From NCBI RefSeq assembly GCF_947242115.1, contig NC_074711.1, positions 60,941,309 through 61,005,308 of the forward strand: a stretch of DNA of 64,000 bases, read 5' to 3'. This document shows positions 12,378 to 23,619 of the stretch, in pieces (the first letter of the stretch is position 1; every line of letters begins with the position of its first letter). The translations under genes and the position numbers were made by a program. The notes under the pieces were generated by a model, which had not been told where the DNA came from, did no database searches, and saw only the letters and a program-made list of their open reading frames with translations. The DNA is from Biomphalaria glabrata (lineage: Eukaryota; Mollusca; Gastropoda; Planorbidae).

Positions 12378-14678
12378 TTAAAAATCTTTAAACATATTGT
12401 TTAAAGAGTTCTCCAGTTGGTTCAAACTTTGCCCAACGGACTGAAGAATGTCGTTCACATGGCCTTCTACCTCTTGGAGCTTTTCGAGATCTTTGGGGTC
12501 TGTCACGGTGCAGACGCAGTTGAGCTGGTTCTGTTGGTTGATGATGACAGTTCGTTTACCGATGTAGACGCCATTGTTCAGAATGATGCCATTTCCAATG
12601 CTAATACCGTCGCCAGGGTTGCAGCAGTAGAGCACGTTGTTTATAATACTTATACTTGTATGGCCATTGCAAGCATCGCCCGTGTGGCAGGAATAGGCTG
12701 TAGGGAAACACAGAAAACAAAAAAGAACTTTATAAAAAGCAAATTAGCAGCCAATGAAAATGAAAAAGTAGAGTTTTGTGTAGTCTGTCTGTCCGCAGGT
12801 TTGTCACTTTTTAAATCTCAAAAATCCAAAGCGCTATTGAACATCCGATTTTATTATATTCTGTAGCTTGACAAAAATATATATAAAAAAAAGGTGCAAC
12901 TGATAATCGTTTGTGGTCTTTTAAAAGCGAACCCTTGTTTGTTTTTTGTTTTTTTGTTATTAGATGTGCAACCTTTCTTTCCCCATTTATAAAACAATAT
13001 TTAAGATTTATATAGTCAGGGAATATTCATCTAACTATTATGTTCTACTTGTAAACAAAATTAGACATTTTTCAAATTGTTCCCAAGTAGGCCCTAAGGT
13101 TAATGAACACACACACAATTTACATACAATGTAGGCCTACATACAAAATAATTGAAATAATTGTAGGCTTTCTGAAACGTTTTCTAATTTAGATCATCTT
13201 TCTGTGCGATCAATTTGAAAGCGTTAACCTGTCGAATAGACCACGTCTCTCTCTGAAATACCCGGTACTCGGCATAATTTTCGTAAAAGTTTACTATTGT
13301 CGCTGCTACATTACTTTTTCTAACAAACGCGCGTCATCCATGCGTACTTCGTTGAGGTGGAACCTTTTCAAGTTTTCATGCTTCTTTTCGTGCATTTCTG
13401 AACTAATCCGTCAATGGCAGAAGATACTTCAAGATACTTCTGTCCCTCGATAAACAGAACTTCTGCATGGAATAGTGCCGCAATGTCGTTTACAAAATGA
13501 GGTCACAATTCATCACACGGGTTTTGTGTCTCCACATAACATATAATTTGTAAACAAAATATGCATATTAGCTATACGGAAAAAAGAAAAAAAAAAAATT
13601 TAAAAATACTCTTAATTCTGTCTACACCATTTGACCATTATGACAGACAGGCTATTAGGTTGATTAATATTAATGGCTTCTATATTAAAGTTTGAAGAGA
13701 GTAGGGACCTCCACAAATCCTGCCTAGGGCCTCATCTTACTAAAAATCCAGCGCTGTTAGAACGTTTTCAACATACAATGAACATAATTTATTTATAATT
13801 AAATTTCATTGCAATCTGCATCTGCTGTTTTGATTTAGTGGTTTGTAACGCAATAAATGCTTTCGACTGACCCTTAAGGGCCCCATACAGACATAATCAT
13901 ACCCATAGGAGGACAAAAAGGAGGACAAAGCCATACAAAGGAGCACACAAAAAAAAGACAAAGTAAAATTAATAAACAAGACATACGATTACACTGTACT
14001 TAATAAAACATTTCGGCAAATCAATTGCTGTAGAAATTGACTATCTTTAGTATCGTAATTCTCAGACACATCTTTTCCCAGTTGTAGGCCTCTACTTGTC
14101 GAGCTCCATGCACGACATTTTTCTTTCATTGTGTACATGGTGAGAAAAGTTCCTCTTGCTGGAGGCAGTATTTCCCTCTTTTGCTGCTGCATGTTCATTG
14201 ACAAAAACTCCTTTTCAACTTGATTATTATGTCTCGAAATGCAAAATAAACACTTAAGATCTTAGTGTATTTTGAATAGCCTAGTTGGTTTCTTTTGAGC
14301 ATTCTTGAAAAAAACATTTGAAGGAGGTTGTCAAAAATTGTCTCAATACTGCTGTCTATTGGTGAGTTTGTGCAATTAATCCAGAAGATACAATAAAACC
14401 AATTGAAGGATAGTATCTACGTGTAATGAAAAAGCCGGACATATTTATACTTTAGGCCAATGCCTGCCGGACAGGACCCCAAAAAGGAGTACATGATCTC
14501 CTTTTGCTGGACTCTGGTAACCCTACTTATGAGTGATACAAAACTTTGTTTTATTTTATTATATTTTTCACGATATAAGCCAATGTGATTTTAAATTTTA
14601 CATACATGTGTTATTATTATCCTGGCAGCTACCACAAACAATGAGTCCCATGAAAACAACAAGTAATGTATTGAACAT
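12378..14678 (-). CDS. SCR1: small secreted six-cysteine protein of an unrecognised family
   Basis: Two coding exons: 14678-14606 (24 codons plus one base) and 12697-12378, joined across a 1908-bp phase-1 intron with GTATGT donor and CTACAG acceptor. The protein has 130 residues. Residues 1-18 (MFNTLLVVFMGLIVCGSC) look like a signal peptide, then QDNNNT with an N-glycosylation sequon. Exon 2 starts SYSCHTGDAC. The mature domain shows C-x5-C-x14-CC-x2-GD, a beta-rich stretch with IGKR, then C-x-C and DPKDLEKL leading into a heptad-like amphipathic helix to the end (about residues 93-130). No known family is recognised. The Cys order C-C-CC-C-C resembles cystine-knot peptides, but spacings are much longer. 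Paralogues are SCR2 and SCR3. A splice acceptor (TTTTTTACTACAG) lies 30 bases before the ATG, suggesting an untranslated first exon. A TATATAAG lies at 14,972-14,965. Confidence 0.8.
13185..14525. mobile_element. Probable decayed DNA-transposon debris in the SCR1 intron and upstream of it
   Basis: Near 13,380-13,520 the minus strand has a codon-like run (NDIAALFHAEVLFIEGQKYL) broken on both sides. Near 14,000-14,200 there is another short minus frame with no recognised motif. The sequence ending CTGGTAACCCTA near 14,525 looks like a hAT terminal repeat (TAGGGTTACCAG inverted). These may be pieces of one old hAT element, but no matching left end or target duplication was found. Confidence 0.25.
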
Positions 14679-15109
14679 TCTCTCCCTTAGTTTGTCTCTT
14701 TTTAATTCCTGTAGTAAAAAAAAAACGATGTGAATGTAGTCAGTTTTGTTTCTATATGCAATGAAGTTTGACTAGCTCAATGTCTTTAAATGCAAATAGA
14801 TAAGCTTGAAATGGAGATAAGAAAATTATACTTACCAATGTTCTTACGTACATTCAAAATTTTATTAAAGAAAAAAAAGCACATGATTCGTAGTAAAAAA
14901 AAAAAAATTGAAACCGTCGGTTTGTGTATGCGTGTTTTGTTTTGTTTTTTGATGTAATGTAAAACTTATATAGGCCTAATAGGCTAATACTCAGTTTTGT
15001 CATGAGGTTAAATTTATCTTGACTATTGTCAACATAGGCCTACATACATTAAAGTGTGGATCTAATATACCTCATTTAACTGTATAAAATTTAGCCCTTG
15101 TTATTTAAA

Positions 15110-15620
15110 GGGAGAGTGATCCTTAAAGGATTACGGGCACGACATGGCCTAAATTGTGCCGATGTGCCTAAACTCAAAAACTCAAACTCAATATAGCTCA
15201 TCTTCAATATTTTATTCAGTCTTCGTGAAAGTTGGTAGATCCTAGTGCATTCAGTGGCCTACGGACGGTTACTTAAGGTTTTAGGTTGCCACTATGACGA
15301 TCAGCGACTTTGCTTTCTCTAACCATGGAACTATACTAACATATGGCTGGTTGGTCTTTGGTTCTCAAGTTTTCATATTTCAGTTTTAGTTGCGCAAATT
15401 AGTTTTAGCTATTAGGGATGATGACTCATACCTGATGATTATTCTAAAACAGAGATTCAAAAATTTAACCCACCCCTACCCCGGTCTTGAGGTGCTAAGG
15501 TTGGTATGTTTTAACCTTCAAATGTCTCCCCACAGTAATTCCGCAAACCAGTCAACAACAGGTTAAATCAAACACAGGTTTGATCTTCAATAAATAAAGT
15601 AGGCCTTGAAGGATTAAAAA
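15110..15620. other. Unclassified, repeat-like intergenic stretch
   Basis: Starts with GTGATCCTTAAAGGATTACG, a near-palindrome, and is less AT-rich than its surroundings. There is no ORF of note and no second copy in the window. It may be an old MITE. The remainder of 14,709-16,196 shows no gene. Confidence 0.2.
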
Positions 15621-16196
15621 ACATACCTTAAAAACGTGAGACTGCGTTTGTTTAATGAGTCTAATCAGTGATTAGCTTTTGTTTACGGAGTGATCCTCTG
15701 CAGGTGTCATGAGGTGAAGAGAGAACAGACGGATGGTCAATTAAAACTCATCCAAACAAAGCTTTGACCACCTGTGACACAGCCAAGCGTGCTATCCAGA
15801 AAGGTCGTGGTATTAATATTTGTATGCATATGTGTCCGATGTGTCGTGGGTTTGTTTCTCATTGAATGTTTACTATCAGGCCTTTACATGAGTCATACTG
15901 ACACACACAAACACGGAATAAAACTGCTAGATCTAGTCATCGTGGACAACACACACGAAAATGATGCATACATTTTAGTAAATATAAATTACTACTTATG
16001 ATCTTCTTATGAAGTTGTCGAAGTATGCAGGTTTCATGTATCAGTACTGAAGTATTTACTGATTAGACAAGAAAGTCAACGGAAATGAAATCGATTTTTT
16101 AATGAAACCTCTATATAGGCCTACGCATAATAAGACGTCTAATGGCAGATAAAGGCAAATACAAGCTCTAAAATACAAACATTCTCTCTCTCTCTC

Positions 16197-16270
16197 TTAT
16201 CTTATATAATACAGACGTTACTTCAAAAAAGAAAATGATTACGTGCTACGCGTCATGCATTCAGTCATGC
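16197..16270 (-). mobile_element. CR1-like LINE 3' tail, severely truncated copy
   Basis: This 74-bp piece (TCTTATCTTATATAATACAG ... CATGCATTCAGTCATGCAT) repeats the tail that follows directly at 16,271. It is a second, strongly 5'-truncated insertion or a tail duplication abutting the larger copy. Confidence 0.6.
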
Positions 16271-16905
16271 ATATCTTATCTTATATAATACAGACGTTAC
16301 TTCAAAAAAAGAAGATGATTACGTCCTACGCGTCATGACTTAAATTCTGCCAAGTCACTGGTTTTCTTGGCTAGCTCGGGCAACCCATTCCATGCTCTAA
16401 TAGCACTAGGGAAGAAGGAGTATTTGTACAAATTTGTCCTAGCAAATTGGATGAGGAATGTGCCTTTATCTTTGTGTCTTTCTGAGTATTTTATTAAATT
16501 TTGTTTTTGTATTTGAAGATTATGGTTCAGTGTTTAATTGCTACTTTACTTTTGAGTCTTCTGTCCCGAAGGCTTTCTAAATTTAGTAATTTTACTAAAG
16601 GTGTTACTCTAGTCAAATATGAATATTCGTTTGTTATGAATCTCACTGCTCTATTTTGTGTCTGTTCCAGTTTCTTAATGTTTTCTTGAGTTGAGGGGTC
16701 CCGAACAGAGGATGCATATTCTATTATTAGCATAACCAAGGTTAAATAACATTTTAGTTTTATGTTCCTATTTGATTTATAGAAATTTCTTTTAATAAAT
16801 CACAATGCTTTGTTTGATTTTTTGATAGCTTCATCAATATGGGGATTCCGTGACAGTTTTTCATTTATTATAACACTTTGGTATTTTGCGTTTTTAGTCT
16901 GTGTT
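16271..16905 (-). mobile_element. CR1-like LINE, C-terminal reverse transcriptase region and 3' tail
   Basis: Minus-strand reading from about 16,905 gives a degraded but recognisable end of a CR1/Jockey-group reverse transcriptase: NEKLSRNPHIDEAIKKSNKA, then LIIEYASSVRDPSTQENIKK, LEQTQNRAVRFITNEYSY, KYSERHKDKGTFL and FFPSAIRAWNGLPELAKKT. The 70-residue ORF (16,527-16,739) is one open part of it, and at least two stops interrupt the rest. The 3' end is the ATAAGATA octamer repeat. It is the best copy of the family seen as tails at 1,640, 18,540, 19,360 and 20,826. Confidence 0.8.
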
Positions 16906-16929
16906 CATATATATATATTATATATATAT

Positions 16930-17240
16930 TGTTATAACCCTGAAGGTTATGGGAGACTGAAGGTTATGGGAGACTGAAGGTTATGGGAGACTGATCTGTC
17001 TGGGACTAAGATCCGTCCTTCATACTAATTGAACTGTATTGAAGAACTGGAGCGACACTGAGAAGTGTGTCGGTGGTCTGTACTTATGTTTTGGTAGAAA
17101 ACGACTTGTAGAACTTAAGACAAGACTCCCTGTGACTTAATAGCTGAAGTCTATGTCTCAGTGTATATTTTATAACTGTAAATAAGCACATCGTCTATTA
17201 TTACCTCCTTTCGTTGAGTTCTTGAAATAGATTTACTACA
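16930..17240 (+). mobile_element. Possible solo LTR (311 bp), fossil
   Basis: Starts TGTTATAACCCTGAAGG and ends TTTACTACA, with ATAT on both sides as a possible 4-bp target duplication (though the left flank is itself an AT repeat). The start resembles that of the Gypsy-type LTR at 62,843 (TGTTATAAACCTGG). It contains three tandem 17-bp units (GAAGGTTATGGGAGACT) near 16,941-16,991. No internal region is attached, so a solo LTR is the simplest reading. Confidence 0.4.
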
Positions 17241-17259
17241 ATATGTATATAATTTGGTC

Positions 17260-17676
17260 AACAATGGAAATGAAATGAATGCCTGCCAGTTCCCTCCTCT
17301 CCACGCAGGGATGTATCCAAAGGAGCGGCAAGTGCCAATACAGTTTGGGATCAGCGGCGTCGCAAGCTATGCCATGGTGTAGCACTGAGTGCTTCAAACT
17401 GTCGCCGGCTCATGATTTTTCCTCAGGAAAACGAAGTATTTCTCATTATTGGTTTTAATTAAGAATTGTCCTTCCCCTAGGTGAGAAGCCAGCAATGGCT
17501 AACGAAGCCATCCTGCTTTAAACTTACTGGTTTAGGCGCCAGTTACTCGCCTTCGACCCTCTCCTGTTAGGGAAAACAGTTTCGCCGGACTCAATATCTG
17601 ACCCACACTTGAAGACGCATACCATTAGGAAGCATTCTATAGGTAGTGGAGTATTTATATCCACTACCACTTCCGG

Positions 17677-17725
<49 letters not shown>
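17260..17725. repeat. Unclassified GC-richer repeat-like block ending in a hairpin and (TA)n
   Basis: Much less AT-rich than its neighbours (CAGCGGCGTCGCAAGC, AGGCGCCAGTTACTCGCC). It ends with a perfect inverted repeat GTAGTGGA ... TCCACTAC at 17,643-17,667, and then a pure (TA)n tract at 17,679-17,725. No ORF is recognised. Its composition suggests a mobile-element remnant of unknown class. Confidence 0.35.
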
Positions 17726-17726
<1 letters not shown>

Positions 17727-17731
17727 TTACA

Positions 17732-17850
17732 TATGGCTCCCTTATTGCGTGGTATGCGCTCTGGACTGACGTTTGTTTGGGCTAGGGTGCAATTTTTAAT
17801 TAACTTCACATCTAAAGGAATATCCAAAACATGTACAACTAAATCTTATA
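17732..17850 (+). repeat. tRNA-derived SINE family C, degraded copy
   Basis: GCGTGGTATGCGCTCTGGACT matches the family C A-box region (compare 52,262), and the AAGGAATATCCAAAACATGT end matches its 3' end. The middle, with the B box, is deleted. Confidence 0.5.
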
Positions 17851-18484
17851 GGCATAAAGGCTTAAAAAATTGTTTGTCACTGTATTTCCCTAGCTCTCTC
17901 TTCCCTGATTCATTCCATTATGAGAGGCTACCTCTTTTCATAGCAGTCCCAAACAATTTGATTCTTAAATGCAGATAACATTATAACACTTTGAATCAGT
18001 TTATTTCTGTAGACTATAAGCACTCTTCCTTGATGTATTAGAGAACACCAGATAGATCTCACACATTCCCTTAACCTCGTGATTCTAATTTCAATTTTTA
18101 TTTATAATAAAGGCCTACAAATAATTGTTTTTCAATGAAATAATTAACAATGCACTTGCCCAGCGAAAATACTCCGCCGTCCGCTCCCTCCTTCTCCCCT
18201 GTTGTATTCTATGTTGAACAAATAAAACACCAAAGGCAGGGCAAACATTTTCTGTGTTGATTTGCTCTTTCTTCGTCCTTCCTACGGTTATCACCTATGA
18301 TTGCTGTGCGCAGAATAAACTCTGTCACACTGAAGAGCTGATGGGCTGAAATAATATCGCATTAAGATTGAAAAAGGACTGCCTTAGCGTTAGCTTCCAA
18401 TTGGAAGTTATCCATTGTTTTGAGTTACCTGTAGATTGAGTTTCTCATTAACTTATTGCTCTTAGTTAGCCATTGATCTGAGTT

Positions 18485-18665
18485 ACCATTAGCTTGGTGG
18501 CCGAGTAGTGATGCGCTTGAATTTTATTTGGCTTTTTAGATCGACTTGGCAGAGTTTAAGTCATTGATTAACATGCATGACTAGATTGACACATGAAATG
18601 TGTAGGACGTAATTATCTTCTTTTTCGAAGTAAAGTCTGTAATATATAAGATAAGAAGATAAGAC
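18485..18665 (+). repeat. tRNA-like head joined to a CR1-like LINE tail
   Basis: 18,488-18,520 resembles a tRNA/SINE A-box region (GGTGGCCGAGTAGTGATGCG). From about 18,546 the sequence is the same 3' end as the CR1-like LINE (TTAAGTCATTGATTAACATG ... ATAAGATAAGA). It is either a SINE that shares its tail with a partner LINE, or a LINE tail landing beside an old SINE head. Confidence 0.45.
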
Positions 18666-19359
18666 GTCTCTAACGTCATTAAGCTCGCCCTGTCACTAGT
18701 GTGTTTGTAAATGAAAAAATAATTGATTGTGTTTTAACGTGGTCTTTAAAAGGATGACCAAATGACTACCAAATGACTAAAAGAAAACGTGAACCCCCCA
18801 TTTGCGCATGAAAGTTCTCTTGTTGTCAACACAATATTTGTGTAATGACATACTCAAAAAGTGTAACGATTTAGGCTAGCGACGAAATAGTTTAAAGTAT
18901 ACTTGAGTTTACTTAGCCTGCACGTTGGCATAATGCATGCAGGGACGGAAGACTTTTTGTTTTGTTTTTGTTTCTCGAATAGTGTTGTTATTGTGTCATT
19001 TCTAAATATAACGACGTGGTTAAGAGACGGGATAAGAGACTTATTTTCATTTAAAAACAAGTCTATATTAGGACATTCGGGGCCGAATTAATCCAACAGT
19101 TTTATTATAGGCTGAAGCAAAGGGATCTAGCAAATATAATCTGTAATAAGTGACGGTAATTAAATATATTGAAAGAAAAGGGTAAAATGTATCATCATTC
19201 TTCCAAGAACATTAAGCTGTTTGTCATCAATTGTTTCAAATAAAGCATTTCAATTATAATAATTTGTAGTGACAAGAAATACGCTATAAACCTGGTCAAA
19301 TCAATCTTTTCAGGATAGAAGCAATTATACATACAACACTGAACCATAATTTTCAAATG

Positions 19360-19592
19360 CAAAAACAAAACCTAATAAAAGACCAAATATAAAGGCACAC
19401 TCTTTGTTCCATATGCTGGAGTGTGTTCACGGGATATTAGAGCATGGAATGGGTTGCCTGAGTCAGACAGGAAAACCAATTGCTTGGCAAAATTTAAGTC
19501 ATTAATTAACATGCATGACTAGATCGACCTAGGAACACGCGTAGGACGTAGTCGTCTTCTTTTTTGAAGTAACGTCTCTATTTCATAAGATA
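19360..19592 (+). mobile_element. CR1-like LINE 3' fragment (copy)
   Basis: Carries the nucleotide remnants of the AIRAWNGLPES region (GAGCATGGAATGGGTTGCCT), then AACATGCATGACTAGATC and the GAAGTAACGTCTC...ATAAGATA tail shared with 1,640 and 16,271. Interrupted by stops. Confidence 0.65.
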
Positions 19593-19599
19593 AGATATC

Positions 19600-20825
19600 G
19601 GTACACTACGACTTACAAGGTCATTTTTTTATTGAATATTTCCAATGATATGCCTTTAAATCTCAAAATTTTCCTGAACATTAATTTATTATACTCTTGA
19701 ATCAATTATGTCTTACATTCGGTGATTCCCGAACGCCATAGTCATTTCAAGAACGCGATAGTCCTTTCAAAACCAATCTAAGTGTAAAGCCAAATTTGCA
19801 TTTATGTTTTTTAATTTGAAAAATTATACTAAACTCGAGTTTTTCCCATGTGTCCGACGAGCTGGTAATTCTTATCTCAGCGATATACGTCTGTACAAAA
19901 TATTGAAAAAACTCGGTGCATTCTTAAAGTTAACTCTGCCTTTTTTTTTTTAGAAGTTAAATCCTGCTATTGAGTTTTATATTGTTGTTTTAATATACAG
20001 CGTTACTACACTATTGACATCATTATTCTCATCTTGTGTGTTGCTATGTTGATGGATTGGATAGTAGCCTAATTAGCTGCTAGATTACCATTTCACTGTT
20101 TGTGAATCGCGTGATCTGATAGTGGCGGTATCGTTGTTCATTCTTATTGTTATAATCATTATTTATATTACCACTTGCATTATGATTATTTTTCATCTGT
20201 TTTCCTCTTGGTTCTGTGTATATTGTTATTATTTGTTATTTTGACTGCCCTTGTATGACTTGCGCTCTATGTCAAAACAATAAAACAATATAACAGTAAA
20301 ATTGTTCACTTGTTGTCCACCTAAGGGGCCATGTCTCATGAAATGACGGGTGGAAATAAATGATCACCTTGTTGATGGTGGCTCCTTGACCTAGACTACA
20401 AGTAACGTCCGCATCACAGCGGGTAACAAATACTTCAATAATACATATCCAACTCTCAGAAAATCAACTACTAGAAATATATGTACTGTCTCCAGTGACC
20501 ACTGGCTTCGAATGCCCAAAAGATACTACCTAACTACTACTACTACTCGACGACTCGACTCTCTAAGTCACTACTGTCCGTACCGGACCAAAAGATACTA
20601 CTGACTGCACTGGATCAAAGGATACCACTTGACTGACTAAAAGTCAATTTAGTCATCCTTACTTCCTGTTTCTATATCAGGAGTTTCACGTGTCTTTTCA
20701 CCTTCTTAACCCGAGGTGAAAATTTAACAGGCATTGTCAACCGAGACTATGATACCCTCATCCTGTCCACGTGATAAAAGCCTTACCCGGGCCAAAGACT
20801 TATAAAATGAAAAATTTCTTGACTC
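19600..20825. other. No gene recognised
   Basis: No ORF or motif of note. The repeated ACTACTACTACTCGACGACT stretch near 20,533 is a short simple repeat. CATGTGTCCGACGAG and similar moderate-complexity pieces have no second copy in the window. Confidence 0.4.
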
Positions 20826-21030
20826 TTATCTTATCTTATGAGATATAGACGTTACTTAAAAAAAATTACGTTCTACGCGTCATGCATCTAGTCATGCATG
20901 CTAATCAAAGACTTAAATTCTGCCAAATAACTGGTTTTCCTGGCTAGAGCAGGCAAACCATTCCATGCTCCAATAGCACTAGGGAAGAAGGAGCGTTTGT
21001 ACAAATTTGTCCTAGCATATGGAACAAGGA
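20826..21030 (-). mobile_element. CR1-like LINE 3' fragment (copy)
   Basis: The minus strand carries the FFPSAIGAWNGLP-like region (plus strand CCATTCCATGCTCCAATAGC, AAGAAGGAGCGTTTGTAC) and the ATAAGATAAGA tail at 20,826-20,840. It is close in sequence to the copy at 16,271, so probably from the same subfamily. Confidence 0.7.
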
Positions 21031-21237
21031 AATCTTAATGATACTTTGACAATAGTCACTCAATACGTAAAACTTCAAAGATTGTTGAGTTATACAAACT
21101 CCTCTTTTTAGTAGTTGTTTTTCTTTTTAACTTTTTGAGAATCTAGGCACACAATATTTCAAAACACATCACATTCATTTCTTACATCCCTTTACCCAGC
21201 CAACACACATTAGTAAGTTTGTTCAGAATTCATGTAC

Positions 21238-21253
21238 ATATATAAATATATAA

Positions 21254-21345
<92 letters not shown>
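21238..21345. repeat. (TA)n microsatellite, about 100 bp
   Basis: An almost pure AT dinucleotide tract, perfect over 21,258-21,345. It can form cruciform structures, and its true length may be poorly assembled. Confidence 0.95.
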
Positions 21346-21348
<3 letters not shown>

Positions 21349-21994
21349 TCATTAAAAAAATCAACTACGTGAGAAATAAGACATTTGGGGGAAAAAAAAA
21401 CTTATCATATACTAGATCTAATTGTCTAAGCAACAAATCAGTAAAAGATAAACAAATATGCTACTCAGTAGAGACAAAGTTTTTCCATGTTGTAAATATG
21501 ATAGTTAAAGTCTCAATCTTACCAGAGCATCTAATATCATAGAAAATGTGAAATATTGTAAATTCTAATTTTTCTTGATGTTGGCTATATAGAGTCAATC
21601 TAAAGTAAAATCAATGGATTTCTCAATACACACACAACGAGCTCGCAATCTGTTCCAGCAACACCGTCCAATGTTTACGTGCTAAAGACCATATCTGAAA
21701 CTATTATCCAACTGGTCAATCAACAGTTTGTGTTTTTCATACCATTGTTTGTGAAATTTGACTTCTAACGTTTAAACTGAACTTGATAGTATAGTGCACG
21801 ACAAACTATAGACACAAGAAACAATTGTCTTCCTGTCAAGAAGAGAAAATGTGAATCTTGTTCTACATTAAAACGTATACAGAGTGGCTGAGTGGTCTAG
21901 TAAAGTCTAGTTTAGTAAACGTTCTTTCTCCTCTCTTCACAAGTCACACCATTGGAGTAGAAGCTTACAACAAATGACAGAATATTTTTTTTTA

Positions 21995-22370
21995 CAAAGC
22001 TTATTTCAAATCACTCTGTCTGTCTGATAAAAAGTTTGAACATGTTTTTTCTCCCATTTCCCACTCACGGATCAAGTTAAAACCTTGCCAATTATTCATT
22101 GAACCTGACAAGACATGAATCAATCAAAAAAATTAAGCAGTTAGTTAATTAATTGATGGTAATTAATTATTTTGTTTGATATTGAAATAAGTGGAATAAA
22201 TGCGACTTAATGAAAGATGTGGATGTATATTTGGAGTTTTTCTCCCACTTCCCATTCTCGGATCAAGTTAAAATTTTGCATAATTATTCATAGTTGATGA
22301 CAATACACGAATCAATCCAAAATTAACCAATCAGTTAATCATTTAGTATTAATTAATTTTGTTTTATATA
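21995..22370 (+). repeat. AT-rich dispersed repeat R1, two tandem copies
   Basis: Two successive copies (about 21,995-22,215 and 22,240-22,370). Each has TTTTCTCCCAYTTCCCAYTC, GGATCAAGTTAAAA, a ATGAATCAAT or CGAATCAAT word and the TTAATTAAT core. It is the same arrangement of paired copies seen at 47,320-47,665. Confidence 0.65.
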
Positions 22371-23059
22371 ACAGAAAAGGAACTAAACTCTATTATTTTC
22401 ATTAAAAAAACAGTAATTGGCGATTCTTTCCCATATATAAGTATTTAAAAAAAAATTGCTTTCTTGTATTTCGTCTCATTACTGCCCCTTTCATTTTGAT
22501 GTTCGAAAATTGTAAACATAAATTAATAACAAGATGCAAACAAAACTATGGAACACTTTAGGACGGAGTAAATTAACAATTTCCAGCCAATGCATTAAAC
22601 ATCTACAAAATATATTAACATGCTAACAAAGTCCTTTTCTTAATGTTTTAAAAATTCAAATGATTCTTTCCACTGGTAATCGTAAACATACACCAACAAG
22701 ATATAATGTGGCATTGGTTTAAGGTATATTTGCCCTTACTGTCTGTTAATCAATCGATAACTGTCTGGCTTCTTGACCGTCTGCCTATAAAGGACTTTTT
22801 TCTGTTTGCTTATCTATCGCTTTGTCAGTAGGCATAAATCAGTTCGTACGTCTGTTGTTTTTTTAATCCGCTTGTTTATTTCCCATTTGATCTCTGTTCG
22901 GTAATCGGGGATTATAATAGTCATGTCGTGACCATCAACTCCAGTTGTTGGCAAAGAAGTAATGTCAGGTCAGTTTTGTGTCCGTCACGTGACTCCTATA
23001 GTTCTTGACTTATCAACAGTGAACGTCAACCACTTTCTTTTAGCGTTTTATTCACGACT

Positions 23060-23212
23060 GAGTCCGCTCTCATATCTCGGATCAAACTTAAATTTTCACA
23101 TTTATTTCTTTTACCTGACAACACAAGAATCAATTTTTTAAAAAAGCTAATTAGTCAATTAACTATTGGTAATTATTTTGTTTGGTATGTCAAACAAGGG
23201 AAAGAAATCGTA
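23060..23212 (+). repeat. AT-rich dispersed repeat R1 copy
   Basis: Contains CTCGGATCAAACTTAAATTT, CAAGAATCAATTTTT and the AATTAACTATTGGTAATTA core ending GGTATGTCAAACAAGGG. The end matches the fragment at 25,040-25,112 nearly exactly, so these two form a subfamily. Confidence 0.6.
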
Positions 23213-23329
23213 CTTGAATGACATGGTGGTATAAGCTGAATTAGTTTCCTTTAAAGGTCACCCCTTTAAAGCAATTTTGTAACTAACAAAAGATAACTAT
23301 ACAATGCTATATTTTCATAGGCATCTTAC

Positions 23330-23582
23330 TAATAGAGTGGTTAGGTTGTCGGCTTGAGGAGCCATGAGTTCAAATTCAGGTCGTTTCCCCCCCCCCCTTT
23401 TTTTTTTCATAAATCCTTTATGTGAGCAGGTCAGGCAGGCGCGAGTGGATAGAGAGAGGACCTATTCTCTGCTGCTCAACATTAAATTTTACCTAACAGT
23501 AGGTAGATGTTTGCGCTACTGGGTGGGCTCATCTGTGACACCTCAGTCTACGACCAAGGGGCTAGAGTCACCTAAGTAACCA
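23330..23582 (+). repeat. tRNA-derived SINE family D
   Basis: The tRNA-like head has GAGTGGTTAGGTTGTCGGCT (A box) and GAGTTCAAATTC (B box), then a C-tract and a body ending GGGGCTAGAGTCACCTAAG. It differs from families A-C and has no second copy in the window. Confidence 0.6.
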
Positions 23583-23619
23583 GACATACTAAACTAAACT
23601 GTATGGAAACAAGATAACA

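Noticed and set aside
12417-12866. 149-residue plus-strand ORF
   Set aside because: It is antisense to SCR1 exon 2, whose minus frame has paralogues, splice sites and a conserved Cys pattern.
12378-14678. SCR proteins as known conotoxin-like or defensin peptides
   Set aside because: The Cys order C-C-CC-C-C is shared with cystine knots, but loop lengths, lack of a propeptide cleavage pattern and the long C-terminal helix do not fit. No assignment is made.
17591-17978. ORFs with runs of Ile-Tyr on both strands
   Set aside because: They are translations of the (TA)n tract and flanking SINE remnant.
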